A stretch of 64,000 nucleotides of DNA, taken from positions 409,699 to 473,698 of the forward strand of contig NZ_JBFAJC010000001.1 of the NCBI RefSeq assembly GCF_040655075.1, given 5' to 3'. The notes below the pieces were generated by a model. The model searched no databases, was not told where the DNA came from, and saw only the letters and a list, made by a program, of their open reading frames with translations. Shown piece after piece: positions 26,612-35,310 of the stretch; positions within the stretch are counted from its first letter, which is position 1, and each line of letters starts with the position of its first letter. The stretch is from Actinoallomurus sp040655075 (lineage in GTDB: Bacteria > Actinomycetota > Actinomycetes > Streptosporangiales > Streptosporangiaceae). The translations under genes were made by a program, and so were the position numbers.

Positions 26612-27049
26612 ATGACCGCACCCCGGAATCCGGCCACCGCCGATGAGCTGCGCGGTGCCGGCCTGCGGGTGACGGCTGCCCGCGTCGCACTGCTCGAGAC
26701 CGTCCGGAGCGGTGACCACCTCGACGTCGAGGCGCTCGCCTCCGGCGTGCGCGAGCGCGTGGGCCACATCTCGCTTCAAGCCGTGTACGAGGCCCTCCAC
26801 GCGCTCACCGCGGCGGGACTCGTACGACGGATCGAACCACCCGGCAGCCCGGCCCGGTTCGAGGGACGCGTCGGGGACAACCATCACCACATCGTCTGCC
26901 GGTCGTGCAGCGTCGTCGCCGACGTCGACTGCGCGGTCGGCGAGGCGCCGTGCCTGATCGCGTCCGACGACCACGGCTTCGCGATCGACGAGGCCGAGGT
27001 CATCTATTGGGGCCTGTGCTCCGACTGTTCCACCACCCGTAGTTCCTGA
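26612..27049 (+). CDS. furA: Fur-family regulator, FurA type
   Basis: 145 residues. The winged helix has LRGAGLRVTAARVALLETV and HISLQAVYEALHALTAAGLVRRIEPPG. The metal and dimer region has NHHHIVCRSC followed by CGL-type CSDC near the C-terminus. Genes of this type directly upstream of katG encode redox-sensing iron repressors of katG. It lies 32 bases upstream of katG, so the two are probably co-transcribed. No ribosome site precedes ATG 26612, in line with the leaderless promoter. Confidence 0.9.
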   Translation: MTAPRNPATADELRGAGLRVTAARVALLETVRSGDHLDVEALASGVRERVGHISLQAVYEALHALTAAGLVRRIEPPGSPARFEGRVGDNHHHIVCRSCSVVADVDCAVGEAPCLIASDDHGFAIDEAEVIYWGLCSDCSTTRSS

Positions 27050-27081
27050 GCATTGCGATCCGACTAGTCCGGAGGATTTCC

Positions 27082-29304
27082 ATGACCGAGAACCATGACG
27101 CGATCGTCACTGAGTCGAAGACGGAGGAGGCCGGAGGAGGCTGTCCGGTCGCGCACGGTCGTGCCGCGCACCCGACGCAGGGTGGCGGAAACCGCCAGTG
27201 GTGGCCGGACCGGCTCAACCTGAAGATCCTCGCCAAGAACCCCGCCGTGGCCAACCCCCTCGGTGAGGCGTTCGACTACGCCGAGGCGTTCGAGAGCCTC
27301 GACCTCGCCGCCGTGAAGCGCGACATCGCCGAGGTGCTGACCACCTCGCAGGACTGGTGGCCGGCCGACTTCGGTCACTACGGCCCGCTCATCATCCGGA
27401 TGGCGTGGCACAGCGCGGGCACCTACCGGATCAGCGACGGCCGCGGCGGCGCCGGGGCCGGGCAGCAGCGCTTCGCCCCGCTCAACAGCTGGCCGGACAA
27501 CGGAAACCTCGACAAGGCGCGCCGCCTGCTGTGGCCGGTCAAGCAGAAGTACGGCCAGAAGATCTCGTGGGCCGACCTGATGATCCTCGCCGGCAACGTC
27601 GCCCTGGAGTCGATGGGCTTCAAGACCTTCGGCTTCGGCGGTGGCCGCGCGGACGTCTGGGAGTCCGAGGAGGACGTCTACTGGGGTCCGGAGACCACCT
27701 GGCTCGGCGACGAGCGCTACACCGGCGACCGTGAGCTGGAGAACCCTCTGGGCGCGGTCCAGATGGGCCTCATCTACGTCAACCCGGAGGGCCCGAACGG
27801 CACCCCGGACCCGCTCGCCGCGGCTCGTGACATCCGTGAGACGTTCCGCCGGATGGCGATGAACGACGAGGAGACGGTCGCCCTGATCGCGGGCGGTCAC
27901 ACCTTCGGCAAGACCCACGGCGCGGGCCCGGCGGACAACGTCGGCGCCGACCCCGAGGCCGCCCCGATCGAGGAGCAGGGCCTGGGCTGGAAGAGCTCCT
28001 TCGGCACCGGCAAGGGCGGCGACGCGATCACCAGCGGTCTCGAGGTGACGTGGACGCCCACCCCGACCAAGTGGGACAACACCTTCTTCGAGACCCTGTT
28101 CGCCTACGAGTGGGAGCTCACCCAGAGCCCCGCCGGCGCGAACCAGTGGACGGCGAAGGACGGCGCCGGCGCGGGCACCATTCCCGACGCCCACGACTCG
28201 TCGAAGAGCCACGCCCCGACGATGCTCACGACCGACCTCGCGCTGCGGTTCGACCCGGTCTATGAGCCGATCTCGCGGCGCTTCCTGGCGAACCCCGACG
28301 AGCTCGCGGACGCCTTCGCCCGGGCGTGGTTCAAGCTGACCCACCGCGACATGGGCCCGGTCGTGCGCTACCTCGGCTCGGAGGTCCCGGACGAGGTGCT
28401 GCTGTGGCAGGACCCGCTGCCGCCGGTGACGCACGAGCTCGTCGACGCCGAGGACATCGCCTCTCTCAAGAGCCAGGTCCTCGCCTCCGGCCTGTCGGTG
28501 TCCCAGCTCGTGTCCACCGCGTGGGCGTCGGCCTCCTCCTTCCGCGGCAGTGACAAGCGCGGCGGCGCCAACGGTGCCCGCATCCGCCTCCAGCCGCAGG
28601 CCGGGTGGGAGGTCAACGACCCCGACCAGCTGGCGACGGTGCTGAGCGCCCTGAAGAACATCCAGGAGACCTTCAACACCGGGGGCAAGCAGGTCTCGCT
28701 CGCCGATCTGATCGTGCTCGCCGGCTGCGCGGCCGTGGAGAAGGCCGCCAAGGACGCCGGCTTCGAGATCGAGGTCCCGTTCACGCCGGGCCGCGCGGAC
28801 GCGTCGCAGGAGCAGACCGACACGGAGTCGTTCGCCGCGCTCGAGCCGACCGCCGACGGGTTCCGCAACTACGTCGGGAAGGGCAACCGGCTGCCGGCCG
28901 AGTACCTGCTGCTCGACCGGGCCAACCTGCTGACCCTGAGCGCCCCCGAGATGACGGTCCTCGTCGGTGGCCTCCGCGTCCTGGGCGCGAACCACCAGCA
29001 GTCGAAGCTCGGTGCCCTCACCGCGAACCCTGGCACCCTGACCAACGACTTCTTCGTCAACCTGCTCGACCTGGGCACGACGTGGAAGTCGACGTCCGAG
29101 GACGCGACCACGTTCGAGGGTCGCGACGCCACGGGCGAGGTCAAGTGGACCGGCACCCGCGCCGACCTCGTCTTCGGGTCGAACTCCGAGCTGCGCGCGC
29201 TCGCCGAGGTCTACGCGAGCGATGACGCCAAGGAGAAGTTCGTGACGGACTTCGTCGCGGCGTGGGACAAGGTGATGAACCTCGACCGGTTCGACCTCGT
29301 CTGA
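27082..29304 (+). CDS. katG: Catalase-peroxidase
   Basis: 740 residues, full length for bacterial KatG with two peroxidase-like domains. Distal haem residues R106, W109 and H110 in IIRMAWHSAGTYR; Y232 in LIYVNPEGP and M258 fit the Met-Tyr-Trp crosslink needed for catalase activity; proximal H273 in GGHTFGKTHGAG. It breaks down hydrogen peroxide and has peroxidase activity. CGGAGGA precedes ATG 27082. It is expressed with furA and ends at a strong terminator. Confidence 0.98.
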   Translation: MTENHDAIVTESKTEEAGGGCPVAHGRAAHPTQGGGNRQWWPDRLNLKILAKNPAVANPLGEAFDYAEAFESLDLAAVKRDIAEVLTTSQDWWPADFGHYGPLIIRMAWHSAGTYRISDGRGGAGAGQQRFAPLNSWPDNGNLDKARRLLWPVKQKYGQKISWADLMILAGNVALESMGFKTFGFGGGRADVWESEEDVYWGPETTWLGDERYTGDRELENPLGAVQMGLIYVNPEGPNGTPDPLAAARDIRETFRRMAMNDEETVALIAGGHTFGKTHGAGPADNVGADPEAAPIEEQGLGWKSSFGTGKGGDAITSGLEVTWTPTPTKWDNTFFETLFAYEWELTQSPAGANQWTAKDGAGAGTIPDAHDSSKSHAPTMLTTDLALRFDPVYEPISRRFLANPDELADAFARAWFKLTHRDMGPVVRYLGSEVPDEVLLWQDPLPPVTHELVDAEDIASLKSQVLASGLSVSQLVSTAWASASSFRGSDKRGGANGARIRLQPQAGWEVNDPDQLATVLSALKNIQETFNTGGKQVSLADLIVLAGCAAVEKAAKDAGFEIEVPFTPGRADASQEQTDTESFAALEPTADGFRNYVGKGNRLPAEYLLLDRANLLTLSAPEMTVLVGGLRVLGANHQQSKLGALTANPGTLTNDFFVNLLDLGTTWKSTSEDATTFEGRDATGEVKWTGTRADLVFGSNSELRALAEVYASDDAKEKFVTDFVAAWDKVMNLDRFDLV

Positions 29305-29318
29305 TCTCGCCTGATCAG

Positions 29319-29363
29319 AACGTCCAGGCCGGCCCGCACGGGCCGACCTGGACGTTTTATTTT
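29319..29363. terminator. Rho-independent terminator between katG and HxlR gene
   Basis: AACGTCCAGG (29319-29328) pairs with CCTGGACGTT (29347-29356), and an inner CGGCCC/GGGCCG pair continues the stem around a GCAC loop; TTTTATTTT follows. It serves katG, and being symmetric may also stop the convergent gene. Confidence 0.9.
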
Positions 29364-29881
29364 CCGGCGGACGATGCGTCGGGCCCGCGGGCGGCCATGA
29401 GCGGGCCGAGCACGCGCGTGCCGGGGCCGATCCGCCCGCCCGGCCCCGGGAGCTGAGTCGTGTTGTGCACGGTGAGCGGTTCGCCGCAGTGCGCGCACGC
29501 GGCCACGGCGTGCGTGTCGTGGCCGCAGTCGAGGTGGTGGATGCGGGCCGGTGGCCCGGCGGGCTCGGCGTACCAGCGGTCACCCCACTCCATCAGGGCG
29601 AGCAGTACGGGGTACAGCTCCTCGCCCTTGCGCGTCGCGCGGTAGTCGTCGCGCGGCGGGTGCTCCTGGTAACGCTCGCGGACGAGGACGCCCTCCTCGA
29701 CGAGCCGGGTCAGCCGGGCGGCGAGCACCTTCCGCGAGATGCCCAGGTCGCGGGCGATGTCGTCGAAACGCGTCACACCGGTGATGACGTCACGCATGAT
29801 CAGCGCCGTCCAGGCGTCACCGAACAGGTCGGTCGCGCGCGCGATCGAGCAGGCCACGTCGGTGAGTCGGGTCCGGGTCAC
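29357..29881 (-). CDS. HxlR-family winged-helix regulator
   Basis: 174 residues. The HTH core CSIARATDLFGDAWTALIMRDVITGVTRFDDIARDLGISRKVLAARLTRLVEEGVL is HxlR type, with the wing RYQEHPPRDDYRATRKGEELYPVL. The C-terminal extension DCGHDTHAVAACAHCGEPL looks like a zinc ribbon. It is divergent from the methyltransferase at 29960, with a 9-bp inverted repeat between them. It probably represses that gene and itself in response to a small molecule or redox signal. Confidence 0.9.
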   Translation of the reverse strand: MTRTRLTDVACSIARATDLFGDAWTALIMRDVITGVTRFDDIARDLGISRKVLAARLTRLVEEGVLVRERYQEHPPRDDYRATRKGEELYPVLLALMEWGDRWYAEPAGPPARIHHLDCGHDTHAVAACAHCGEPLTVHNTTQLPGPGGRIGPGTRVLGPLMAARGPDASSAGK

Positions 29882-29897
29882 GCCCCGAATGTACCCC

Positions 29898-29943
29898 GAG
29901 TTCCCTCAGGAAACGAACCCTGTTAGATTCCTTTAGGGAACTC
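29898..29943. promoter_or_regulatory. Inverted repeat, candidate HxlR operator
   Basis: GAGTTCCCT (29898-29906) and AGGGAACTC (29935-29943) are exact complements, with inner AGGAA/TTCCT also symmetric. TAGATT at about 29924 could be the -10 box of the methyltransferase gene, which the site would cover. Confidence 0.65.
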
Positions 29944-29959
29944 ACTCGGGAGGCGCGGC

Positions 29960-30697
29960 ATGGCGGCACCGCACATCGAACTGGACTCACCCGACGCGAT
30001 CGACGGACGCCACATCCGGGCGGTCGCCTTTCAGAAGGTGCGCGTGGAGTACGTCCAGCGCGTGCTGGAGCGGCACGGCGGCAGGGCACTGGTAGTCGGC
30101 AGCGGCCGAGGCGACCTGGCCGCCGCGCTCGGCGGGCTCGGCTTCGACGTCACCGCCGTCGACCCGTCGCCCTCCGCGACGGCGCTGGCGCGGCAGCGGC
30201 ACGGCGACCGGATCGTCCACGAGACGGCCACGGCCGAGGATCTCGGCCACGAGGACGGATCGTTCGACCTCGCCTATTACGCCGACACGTTCGAGATCAC
30301 GCCGGACCTGGACCGTGTCGTCGGGCACGCGGCGAGGGTCCTGCGACCCGGCGGTGTGCTGATGTACGACACGGTCACGCGGACGCTCGTCTCCCGGCTC
30401 ATCTACCTGGGCGCCTTCCAGGGTGTTCCGCAGACCCGCATCATGCCGCGTGGGCGATACGCCGCGGCGCGCCTGCGCCCACCGGCCGAGGTGGCCCGCG
30501 TACTCGAGCGCCACGGCCTGCACGGCGAGGACGTCTGCGGTTTCAAACCGACCCGCCCGCGCGACCTCGTCACCGCGGTGCTCGCCCGCCGGCGCGGCCG
30601 CATCACCGACGACGACATCGCCGAGGCGTGCCCCTTCGTCCTCGACCCGGACCACCGCCCGGTCGTCACCTACCTGGGGTACGCCCGCAAACCGTAG
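29960..30697 (+). CDS. SAM-dependent class I methyltransferase (UbiG-like)
   Basis: 245 residues. Motif I appears as ALVVGSGRGDLAAALGGLGFDVTAVDPSP, followed by ATAEDLGHEDGSFDLAYYADTFEITPDLDRVVGHAARVLRPGGVLMYDT, the pattern of UbiG/UbiE-like O- or C-methyltransferases. GGGAGG lies 9 bases before ATG 29960. The target is unknown. The divergent HxlR gene and shared inverted repeat indicate inducible expression. Confidence 0.88.
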   Translation: MAAPHIELDSPDAIDGRHIRAVAFQKVRVEYVQRVLERHGGRALVVGSGRGDLAAALGGLGFDVTAVDPSPSATALARQRHGDRIVHETATAEDLGHEDGSFDLAYYADTFEITPDLDRVVGHAARVLRPGGVLMYDTVTRTLVSRLIYLGAFQGVPQTRIMPRGRYAAARLRPPAEVARVLERHGLHGEDVCGFKPTRPRDLVTAVLARRRGRITDDDIAEACPFVLDPDHRPVVTYLGYARKP

Positions 30698-30936
30698 GCC
30701 GGCGGATCACCACGCGACGCCCGGTGCGTCCCCCTTGCCCTGCCAATCACCGACGGGAACGCGGAAAATCGTACTGAGCGGTGCCGCAAAGGACGGCCGG
30801 TCCGAATGATCCCGCTTCCGCAGACCGTAAGGGGAACAGTCGCGACCCGGCGGGGCGTGGCCTTCCCGGTGTCACGGCGGCGTGTTCGCAAGCGATCTTC
30901 GCCCGAATTGGAAGCGTTCCATGCGAAAGTAACGCT

Positions 30937-31989
30937 ATGTCACGCACCATGCACTTTGTCGGTAGTCTGCCGCCGGACCTGTGCGGCTCCCCGCAGCAGG
31001 CCATGCGGTGGATCGTCGACCAGGCCGACGGCCACCGGCTCACCACGCTGCCCTGCGACATCGATCCCAACTGGATCGTCGCCTACCTGCGGAATCTCGC
31101 CGAGCGGCCGGCGTTCGAAATCAAGCGTCCGGGAGAGTACGCCGACTACGAAGACATGCGCACGTACGGCGTGCGCCGCGGCCACGAACTGCGGCCCGCC
31201 GACGTGTCGATGAACCGCGAGGACCGGCTCCGGCAGATCCTGGAGGAGTTCCGCGCGCTGCGCGCCGAGCGTCCCGAACTCGCCGACGTCCGGCTGCAGT
31301 TCGGCATCCCCAACCCTCTCGACCTGGCGATCTTCGTCTTCAGCGGTCGCCCGTGGTGGTCCCTGCGACACCTGCCGGTGTTCGCCCAGGCCGCCGTGGA
31401 CGAGGTCACCGCACTGACCGCCGACGCGGGACAGGACGTCGTGTTCCAGCTGGAGACGCCCGCCGTCCTGATCGGAATGGACATGGCCAGGCGGCTGCCG
31501 GGCGGCCGGACCTTCGCCGCGCGGCTGCTGACCCGCCAGGTCGCCGGCCTGCTCGCGCGCTTCCCGGCGAACGCGGAGATGATCCTGCACCTGTGCTACG
31601 GCAACCACCGGAACACCGAGCTGGTAGCCCCTCGCGACCTGGGACCGGCCGTGGAGTACCTCAACCTCCTCGCGGGCGCCCTGCGCCGCCGCGGCCGTCC
31701 GCTGCCGCCGGTCCACATCCCGGCGGCGTACGGTGCGCACCCATCGCCGAAGACGGAGGAGTTCTACCGGCCGCTGCGGCGGCTCGACCCCGAGTGGAAG
31801 GTGATCGCGGGCGTCGCGGCCGCGACCGACTCGGAGGGGAGCGCCGAAAGCCTGAGACTCGTGGAGGCCGCGGCCGGCCGCGAGGTGTACGCGGTCGCCA
31901 CGGCCTGCGGCCTTGGCCGGCACACCGTAGAGCAGGCCGAGAAAGCGGTCGAGGCGATGGCCGCGGCGGCCGGTGCCGATCCGCGCTGA
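30937..31989 (+). CDS. MetE/UROD-fold protein (cobalamin-independent methionine synthase-like)
   Basis: 350 residues from ATG 30937. The sequence resembles the catalytic barrel of cobalamin-independent methionine synthases and uroporphyrinogen decarboxylases: MHFVGSLPP at the first strand, DVRLQFGIPNPLDLAIF, DVVFQLETP, MILHLCYGNHRNTE and a late ATACGLGRHTVEQAEKAVEAM. It is half the length of MetE, so it is a single-barrel relative of unknown substrate, not a full methionine synthase. It stands alone after a 239-base gap. No strong ribosome site is seen before the ATG. Confidence 0.7.
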   Translation: MSRTMHFVGSLPPDLCGSPQQAMRWIVDQADGHRLTTLPCDIDPNWIVAYLRNLAERPAFEIKRPGEYADYEDMRTYGVRRGHELRPADVSMNREDRLRQILEEFRALRAERPELADVRLQFGIPNPLDLAIFVFSGRPWWSLRHLPVFAQAAVDEVTALTADAGQDVVFQLETPAVLIGMDMARRLPGGRTFAARLLTRQVAGLLARFPANAEMILHLCYGNHRNTELVAPRDLGPAVEYLNLLAGALRRRGRPLPPVHIPAAYGAHPSPKTEEFYRPLRRLDPEWKVIAGVAAATDSEGSAESLRLVEAAAGREVYAVATACGLGRHTVEQAEKAVEAMAAAAGADPR

Positions 31990-32014
31990 CGCACGACGGT
32001 CCGGGCGCCGTGGA

Positions 32015-32920
32015 TCACGACGGCGCCCGGGCCAGCAGCTCCTCCATCACCGCGAGCTGCGCGTCCGGGTGCGTCCGCATCGCCCACAGCACGTGGGCGG
32101 CGCCCAGCGACCGGACCCGGGGCAGATCCTCCAGAACCTGATCCACCGATCCGGTCAGCGGCGCCCGCTCCTCGAGCGGCTTGGCGGTGACGGAGCCGTT
32201 GACCCGTACGACGACCGGCAACGACGCCGGGTCGCGCCCGGCCTGCTCCGCCGCCCGCCGGAATCCGGCGACCGTCTCGTCGAGCTGCTCCCAGGACATG
32301 ACGACCGGGTTCAGTCCGAGCCCCAGCCGCGCGGCGCGCGCCACCGCGGCCGGGGCGACGGCACCCGCGATCAGCGGCGGCCCACCCGGCCATACGGGTT
32401 TCGGGCCGATCTGGGACTCGGCGATCTCGTAGAACTCCCCGTCGAACCGCACCGGGTCCGGCCCCCAGACCGCCCGCATCGCCGCGACATGCTCCGCGAA
32501 CCGCGCACCGCGTCGCTCCGGCGGCACACCGGCCGCCGCGAACTCCTGCCGCATCCACCCCTGCCCGAGCCCGACGACCAGCCGCCCGCCACTGAGCACG
32601 TCGAGCGTCGCCAGCCGTCTGGCCAGCACGACCGGGCTGTGCAGCGGGGCGGGGATCACACTGGTCCCGAGCCGGATCCCACTCGTCCGCGCCGCCAGGT
32701 AGCTCAGCGTCTCCAGCGGGTCATAGACGGTCGCGTACGCCTTCGGCAGCGGCGCCGGCGGCGCGAACCCGCCGTACGAGACCGGCTCCACGACGCGCAG
32801 CAGCCGCTCGAACGTCCACACCGCCCCGAGCCCGATCCGCTCGGCCTCTTCGGCGAACCGGACGATCGTCGCGGGTGACGCCACCGACCCGTACGAGGGA
32901 AGATTGAGCCCGAAATCCAT
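32015..32920 (-). CDS. LLM-class (luciferase-like) F420-dependent oxidoreductase
   Basis: 301 residues of the bacterial luciferase-like barrel: MDFGLNLPSYGSVASPATIVRFAEEAERIGLGAVWTFERLL, RTSGIRLGTSVIPAPLHSPVVLARRLATLDVLSGGRLVVGLGQGWMRQEF, and PPLIAGAVAPAAVARAARLGLG. Actinomycete members usually use F420H2; the substrate is unknown. ATG 32920 was chosen from homologous N-termini; the ribosome site is weak. It is convergent with the MetE-fold gene. Confidence 0.88.
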   Translation of the reverse strand: MDFGLNLPSYGSVASPATIVRFAEEAERIGLGAVWTFERLLRVVEPVSYGGFAPPAPLPKAYATVYDPLETLSYLAARTSGIRLGTSVIPAPLHSPVVLARRLATLDVLSGGRLVVGLGQGWMRQEFAAAGVPPERRGARFAEHVAAMRAVWGPDPVRFDGEFYEIAESQIGPKPVWPGGPPLIAGAVAPAAVARAARLGLGLNPVVMSWEQLDETVAGFRRAAEQAGRDPASLPVVVRVNGSVTAKPLEERAPLTGSVDQVLEDLPRVRSLGAAHVLWAMRTHPDAQLAVMEELLARAPS

Positions 32921-33018
32921 GCGCGTTCCACCAGGCCATGAAGAGATCGCTTCCGGCGACGAACCTACCCGCGATGGGCGCCGCCGATGCCCTACGCCGT
33001 TCCGGGACGCCCGACGGG

Positions 33019-33381
33019 TCATCCCTTGACGTAGGCGCGGAGTTGTTCGGCGGTCATGCGGTCGAAGTGGGAAAGCGCGACGCCGAGGAACCGCAGTTGG
33101 TCCAGGTCCGCGGTCGCCACGTAGACAGGACCGTCGCCGTGCCACTCCCATAGCGGGACGCCGTTCAGATTCGAGGTCGGTGACCAGCCCGGAGGCGCGG
33201 GAAGGTCGGCGGGGATACGCTGCGCGAATTTCAAGCTCATGCTCGCCGCCGCCGGATACTTGCGGATGAGAGAGTCGAGTTGGAGCAACTCGGTGGACGA
33301 GGACGGCGGTTTCTCCGTCAATGAGTCAATCGACTTCCGTAGCCGCGAGAGCGAGCGCATGAGCTCTTCTTCGGGAGTCAT
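33019..33381 (-). CDS. Small protein of unknown function
   Basis: 120 residues (a GTG one codon earlier is possible). Acidic helical N-terminus EEELMRSLSRLRKSIDSL, then a compact region with LWEWHGDGPVYVATADLDQLRFLGVALSHF. No signal peptide or membrane segment. The start overlaps the stop of the upstream 99-residue gene (TGATG), so the two are an operon divergent from the XRE/DUF5753 regulator at 33823. Not recognised as a known family. Confidence 0.7.
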   Translation of the reverse strand: MTPEEELMRSLSRLRKSIDSLTEKPPSSSTELLQLDSLIRKYPAAASMSLKFAQRIPADLPAPPGWSPTSNLNGVPLWEWHGDGPVYVATADLDQLRFLGVALSHFDRMTAEQLRAYVKG

Positions 33382-33680
33382 CACCGACGTACCTGAATGG
33401 AGACGACGTTCTTGATCGCCGCGACGAGTTCGTCGACTTCATCCGGCGTGAGGATCCGCGTCCTGTCGCGGAGGTGAGTGATCGGACTGCCCCAGGACCA
33501 CAGCCACCGAAGGGCGCCGTTCTCATCCGGCCCACAGGTGACCTGCTCGGACAGGCGATGATCCTCGGCGATGACCCACACCGACTCGCCGTACTGCTCC
33601 GCGTCGAGGCCGGCCACCTGGCAGGCCTGAGCCAGCCACTTCGCGTAGGCGCGTGTCTTTTCGGTCGTCTGATCTTGCAT
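33381..33680 (-). CDS. Small protein of unknown function, partner of next gene
   Basis: 99 residues: EKTRAYAKWLAQACQVAGLDAEQYGESVWVIAEDHRLSEQVTCGPDENGALRWLWSWGSPI, ending with a helical ILTPDEVDELVAAIKNVV. Two-gene operon with the 120-residue protein. GAAAGGAA upstream of ATG 33680 is a good ribosome site. Genes of this small size often sit beside DUF5753 regulators in actinomycetes; the function is not known. Confidence 0.72.
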   Translation of the reverse strand: MQDQTTEKTRAYAKWLAQACQVAGLDAEQYGESVWVIAEDHRLSEQVTCGPDENGALRWLWSWGSPITHLRDRTRILTPDEVDELVAAIKNVVSIQVRR

Positions 33681-33822
33681 GTCGGCGTTCCTTTCTTGAA
33701 TGGTGCCTCCAGAATTCCTCTGACCACTTATGATCGGAACGCATTCAGATGCTTGTCACGGCAAGGCGACGGTGCAGCGGCGCAGGTTAATGCGCGCTAT
33801 GGTCCGGCGAAAGGGGACAAAA

Positions 33823-34605
33823 ATGGGCAGGATGCCGAGCCCAGCATTGATCACTCTCGGGCGTCAAATCCGGCGGTACCGCGACGCGGCCGGGCTGCGT
33901 CAGCGCGAGCTGGCCGACCTTCTCGGTTACAGCGAGCCGTGGATGAGCGCCCTGGAGACCGGGCGGCTGCTTCCGAAAGCGGATCAGATCGCGGCGATCG
34001 AGGAGGCGCTCCACGTCCCGGCCGGCGTCCTCATGGAGGTCTGCAAGCAACTCGACATCGACCCCACGCCCCAGTGGTTCCGCGAGTGGCGCGACGTCGA
34101 GACCACCGCCGACGTCCTCCGCTGGGTCGAGTTGTCGATCATCCCTGGGCTACTCCAGACCGAGGACTACGCGTCCGTCCTGCTGGGAGGGGATAAGGCG
34201 GCCGTCGCAGCCCGGATGGACCGCCAGCAGATCCTGACCAGAGAGTCCCCGTCCCCACCTGCACTGCACTTTGTGCTCGATGAAGCGGTCCTTTATCGAG
34301 GACGTGGGGGATCCAAGGTCATGCATGACCAGTTAATGCATATCGCCGACTCCGTTGGGCCTCGTCTCACGATTCAGGTTGTACGCTCGGACGTGAATCC
34401 CCGCTCACTTGGGGCGTACATCCTTGCGACGGCGGGCGGACGCGACGTGGCCTACCTGGAGACTGCGGTGCGCGGTCTGGTCACCAGCGCGCAGGACGAT
34501 GTCTCGATCCTTTCGCGTGCCTGGGAGTCCGTTCGGTCGTTCGCAATGCCACAGCACGAGTCAATCGATTTCATTCGCAGAACGGCGGAGGAACGATGGT
34601 TCTGA
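33823..34605 (+). CDS. XRE-family regulator with DUF5753 domain
   Basis: 260 residues. The N-terminal HTH (about 10-65) reads LGRQIRRYRDAAGLRQRELADLLGYSEPWMSALETGRLLPKADQIAAIEEAL. The C-terminal DUF5753 domain has WFREWRDVETTADVLRWVELSIIPGLLQTEDYA and LHFVLDEAVLYRG, and ends VTSAQDDVSILSRAWESVRSFAMPQHESIDFIR. AAAGGGG lies 5 bases before ATG 33823. In actinomycetes these regulators pair with a following DUF397 gene; here that partner overlaps by 10 bases but is truncated. Confidence 0.93.
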   Translation: MGRMPSPALITLGRQIRRYRDAAGLRQRELADLLGYSEPWMSALETGRLLPKADQIAAIEEALHVPAGVLMEVCKQLDIDPTPQWFREWRDVETTADVLRWVELSIIPGLLQTEDYASVLLGGDKAAVAARMDRQQILTRESPSPPALHFVLDEAVLYRGRGGSKVMHDQLMHIADSVGPRLTIQVVRSDVNPRSLGAYILATAGGRDVAYLETAVRGLVTSAQDDVSILSRAWESVRSFAMPQHESIDFIRRTAEERWF

Positions 34606-34785
34606 TCACTGACTGGCGTAAGTCGAAGCGCAGCGGAGAGAACGGTGGCGCGTGCGTGGAGGTCGCCGTGGCGGAGAAGGCGGCTGGGTAGTCGGCTTTC
34701 GTCACTGGTGGTGGGAGAGCACGAGCCCATCGGGTGCCCGGACGTGCGGGCGTCGCTTTCGGCGGGTCGTTTGGCGAAGGACTAA
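34596..34785 (+). pseudogene. DUF397 gene, truncated and frameshifted
   Basis: ATG 34596 overlaps the regulator's end and opens with MVLITDWRKSKRSGENGGACVEVAVAE, the DUF397 N-terminus, but stops at 34691 after 31 residues, about half the family length. A fragment resembling the conserved C-terminal part (ESTSPSGAR, like the family's RDSxxPSGP) follows at about 34716-34742 in another frame. The intact gene has therefore been damaged by small indels. The 31-residue product might still be made. Confidence 0.65.
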
Positions 34786-34807
34786 GCGTCTGCACGATGA
34801 TACGTGC

Positions 34808-35272
34808 ATGCGCCCCCTCACGATCATGACCGTCGCTGCACTCGCGCTGACGTCGGCCTGTGGTTCGAACGCCCACCCGGCCGCATCGGCTGCCGCGGCG
34901 CCGGCCAAGTCGCCGAAGGCCGACTCCGCAGGCCTCCCGGCGAACAACGCGAACGTTCCCGGATTCTCCGGGCCGGTCGCATCATCCGCTGGTGTCACGC
35001 ACGCGTTCGGCGTGTGCCTGCATTCGTGGTACACCACCGCGAGCTCCGGTACACGGGTTCACGTGCAGTATCCCGGCCCGGCGAACATCAGCGTCGACCT
35101 GTCGATGGCGGACCAGTCCGAGCCGCCACCGGAGGCGCACCAGCAGTTCACCGTGACCAAGGGGCAGCAGGTGAAGGACCTGAAATTCCCGGAGATCCCG
35201 CATGCCGGTTACCCCCAGGTCACGGTGACGTCCGGGCAGAAAACGTTGATCTGTGACCCGGCCGAGCATTGA
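34808..35272 (+). CDS. Secreted lipoprotein of unknown function
   Basis: 154 residues. The signal peptide MRPLTIMTVAALALTSAC gives a lipobox LTSAC with C18. An Ala/Pro/Ser-rich spacer follows, then a compact domain with AFGVCLHSWYTTASSGTRVHVQYPGPANISVDLSMADQSEPPPE and a late VTVTSGQKTLICDP; two Cys (in GVCLHS and LICDP) could form a disulfide. It resembles small beta-sandwich lipoproteins of actinomycetes but no family is recognised. Confidence 0.78.
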   Translation: MRPLTIMTVAALALTSACGSNAHPAASAAAAPAKSPKADSAGLPANNANVPGFSGPVASSAGVTHAFGVCLHSWYTTASSGTRVHVQYPGPANISVDLSMADQSEPPPEAHQQFTVTKGQQVKDLKFPEIPHAGYPQVTVTSGQKTLICDPAEH

Positions 35273-35310
35273 TCCGGCAAGCGCGCGCGGCGCAGGTGAT
35301 GTAAAGGGGC

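Noticed and set aside
27064..29583. 839-codon antisense frame over katG
   Set aside because: Shadow of katG; composition typical of antisense of GC-rich genes.
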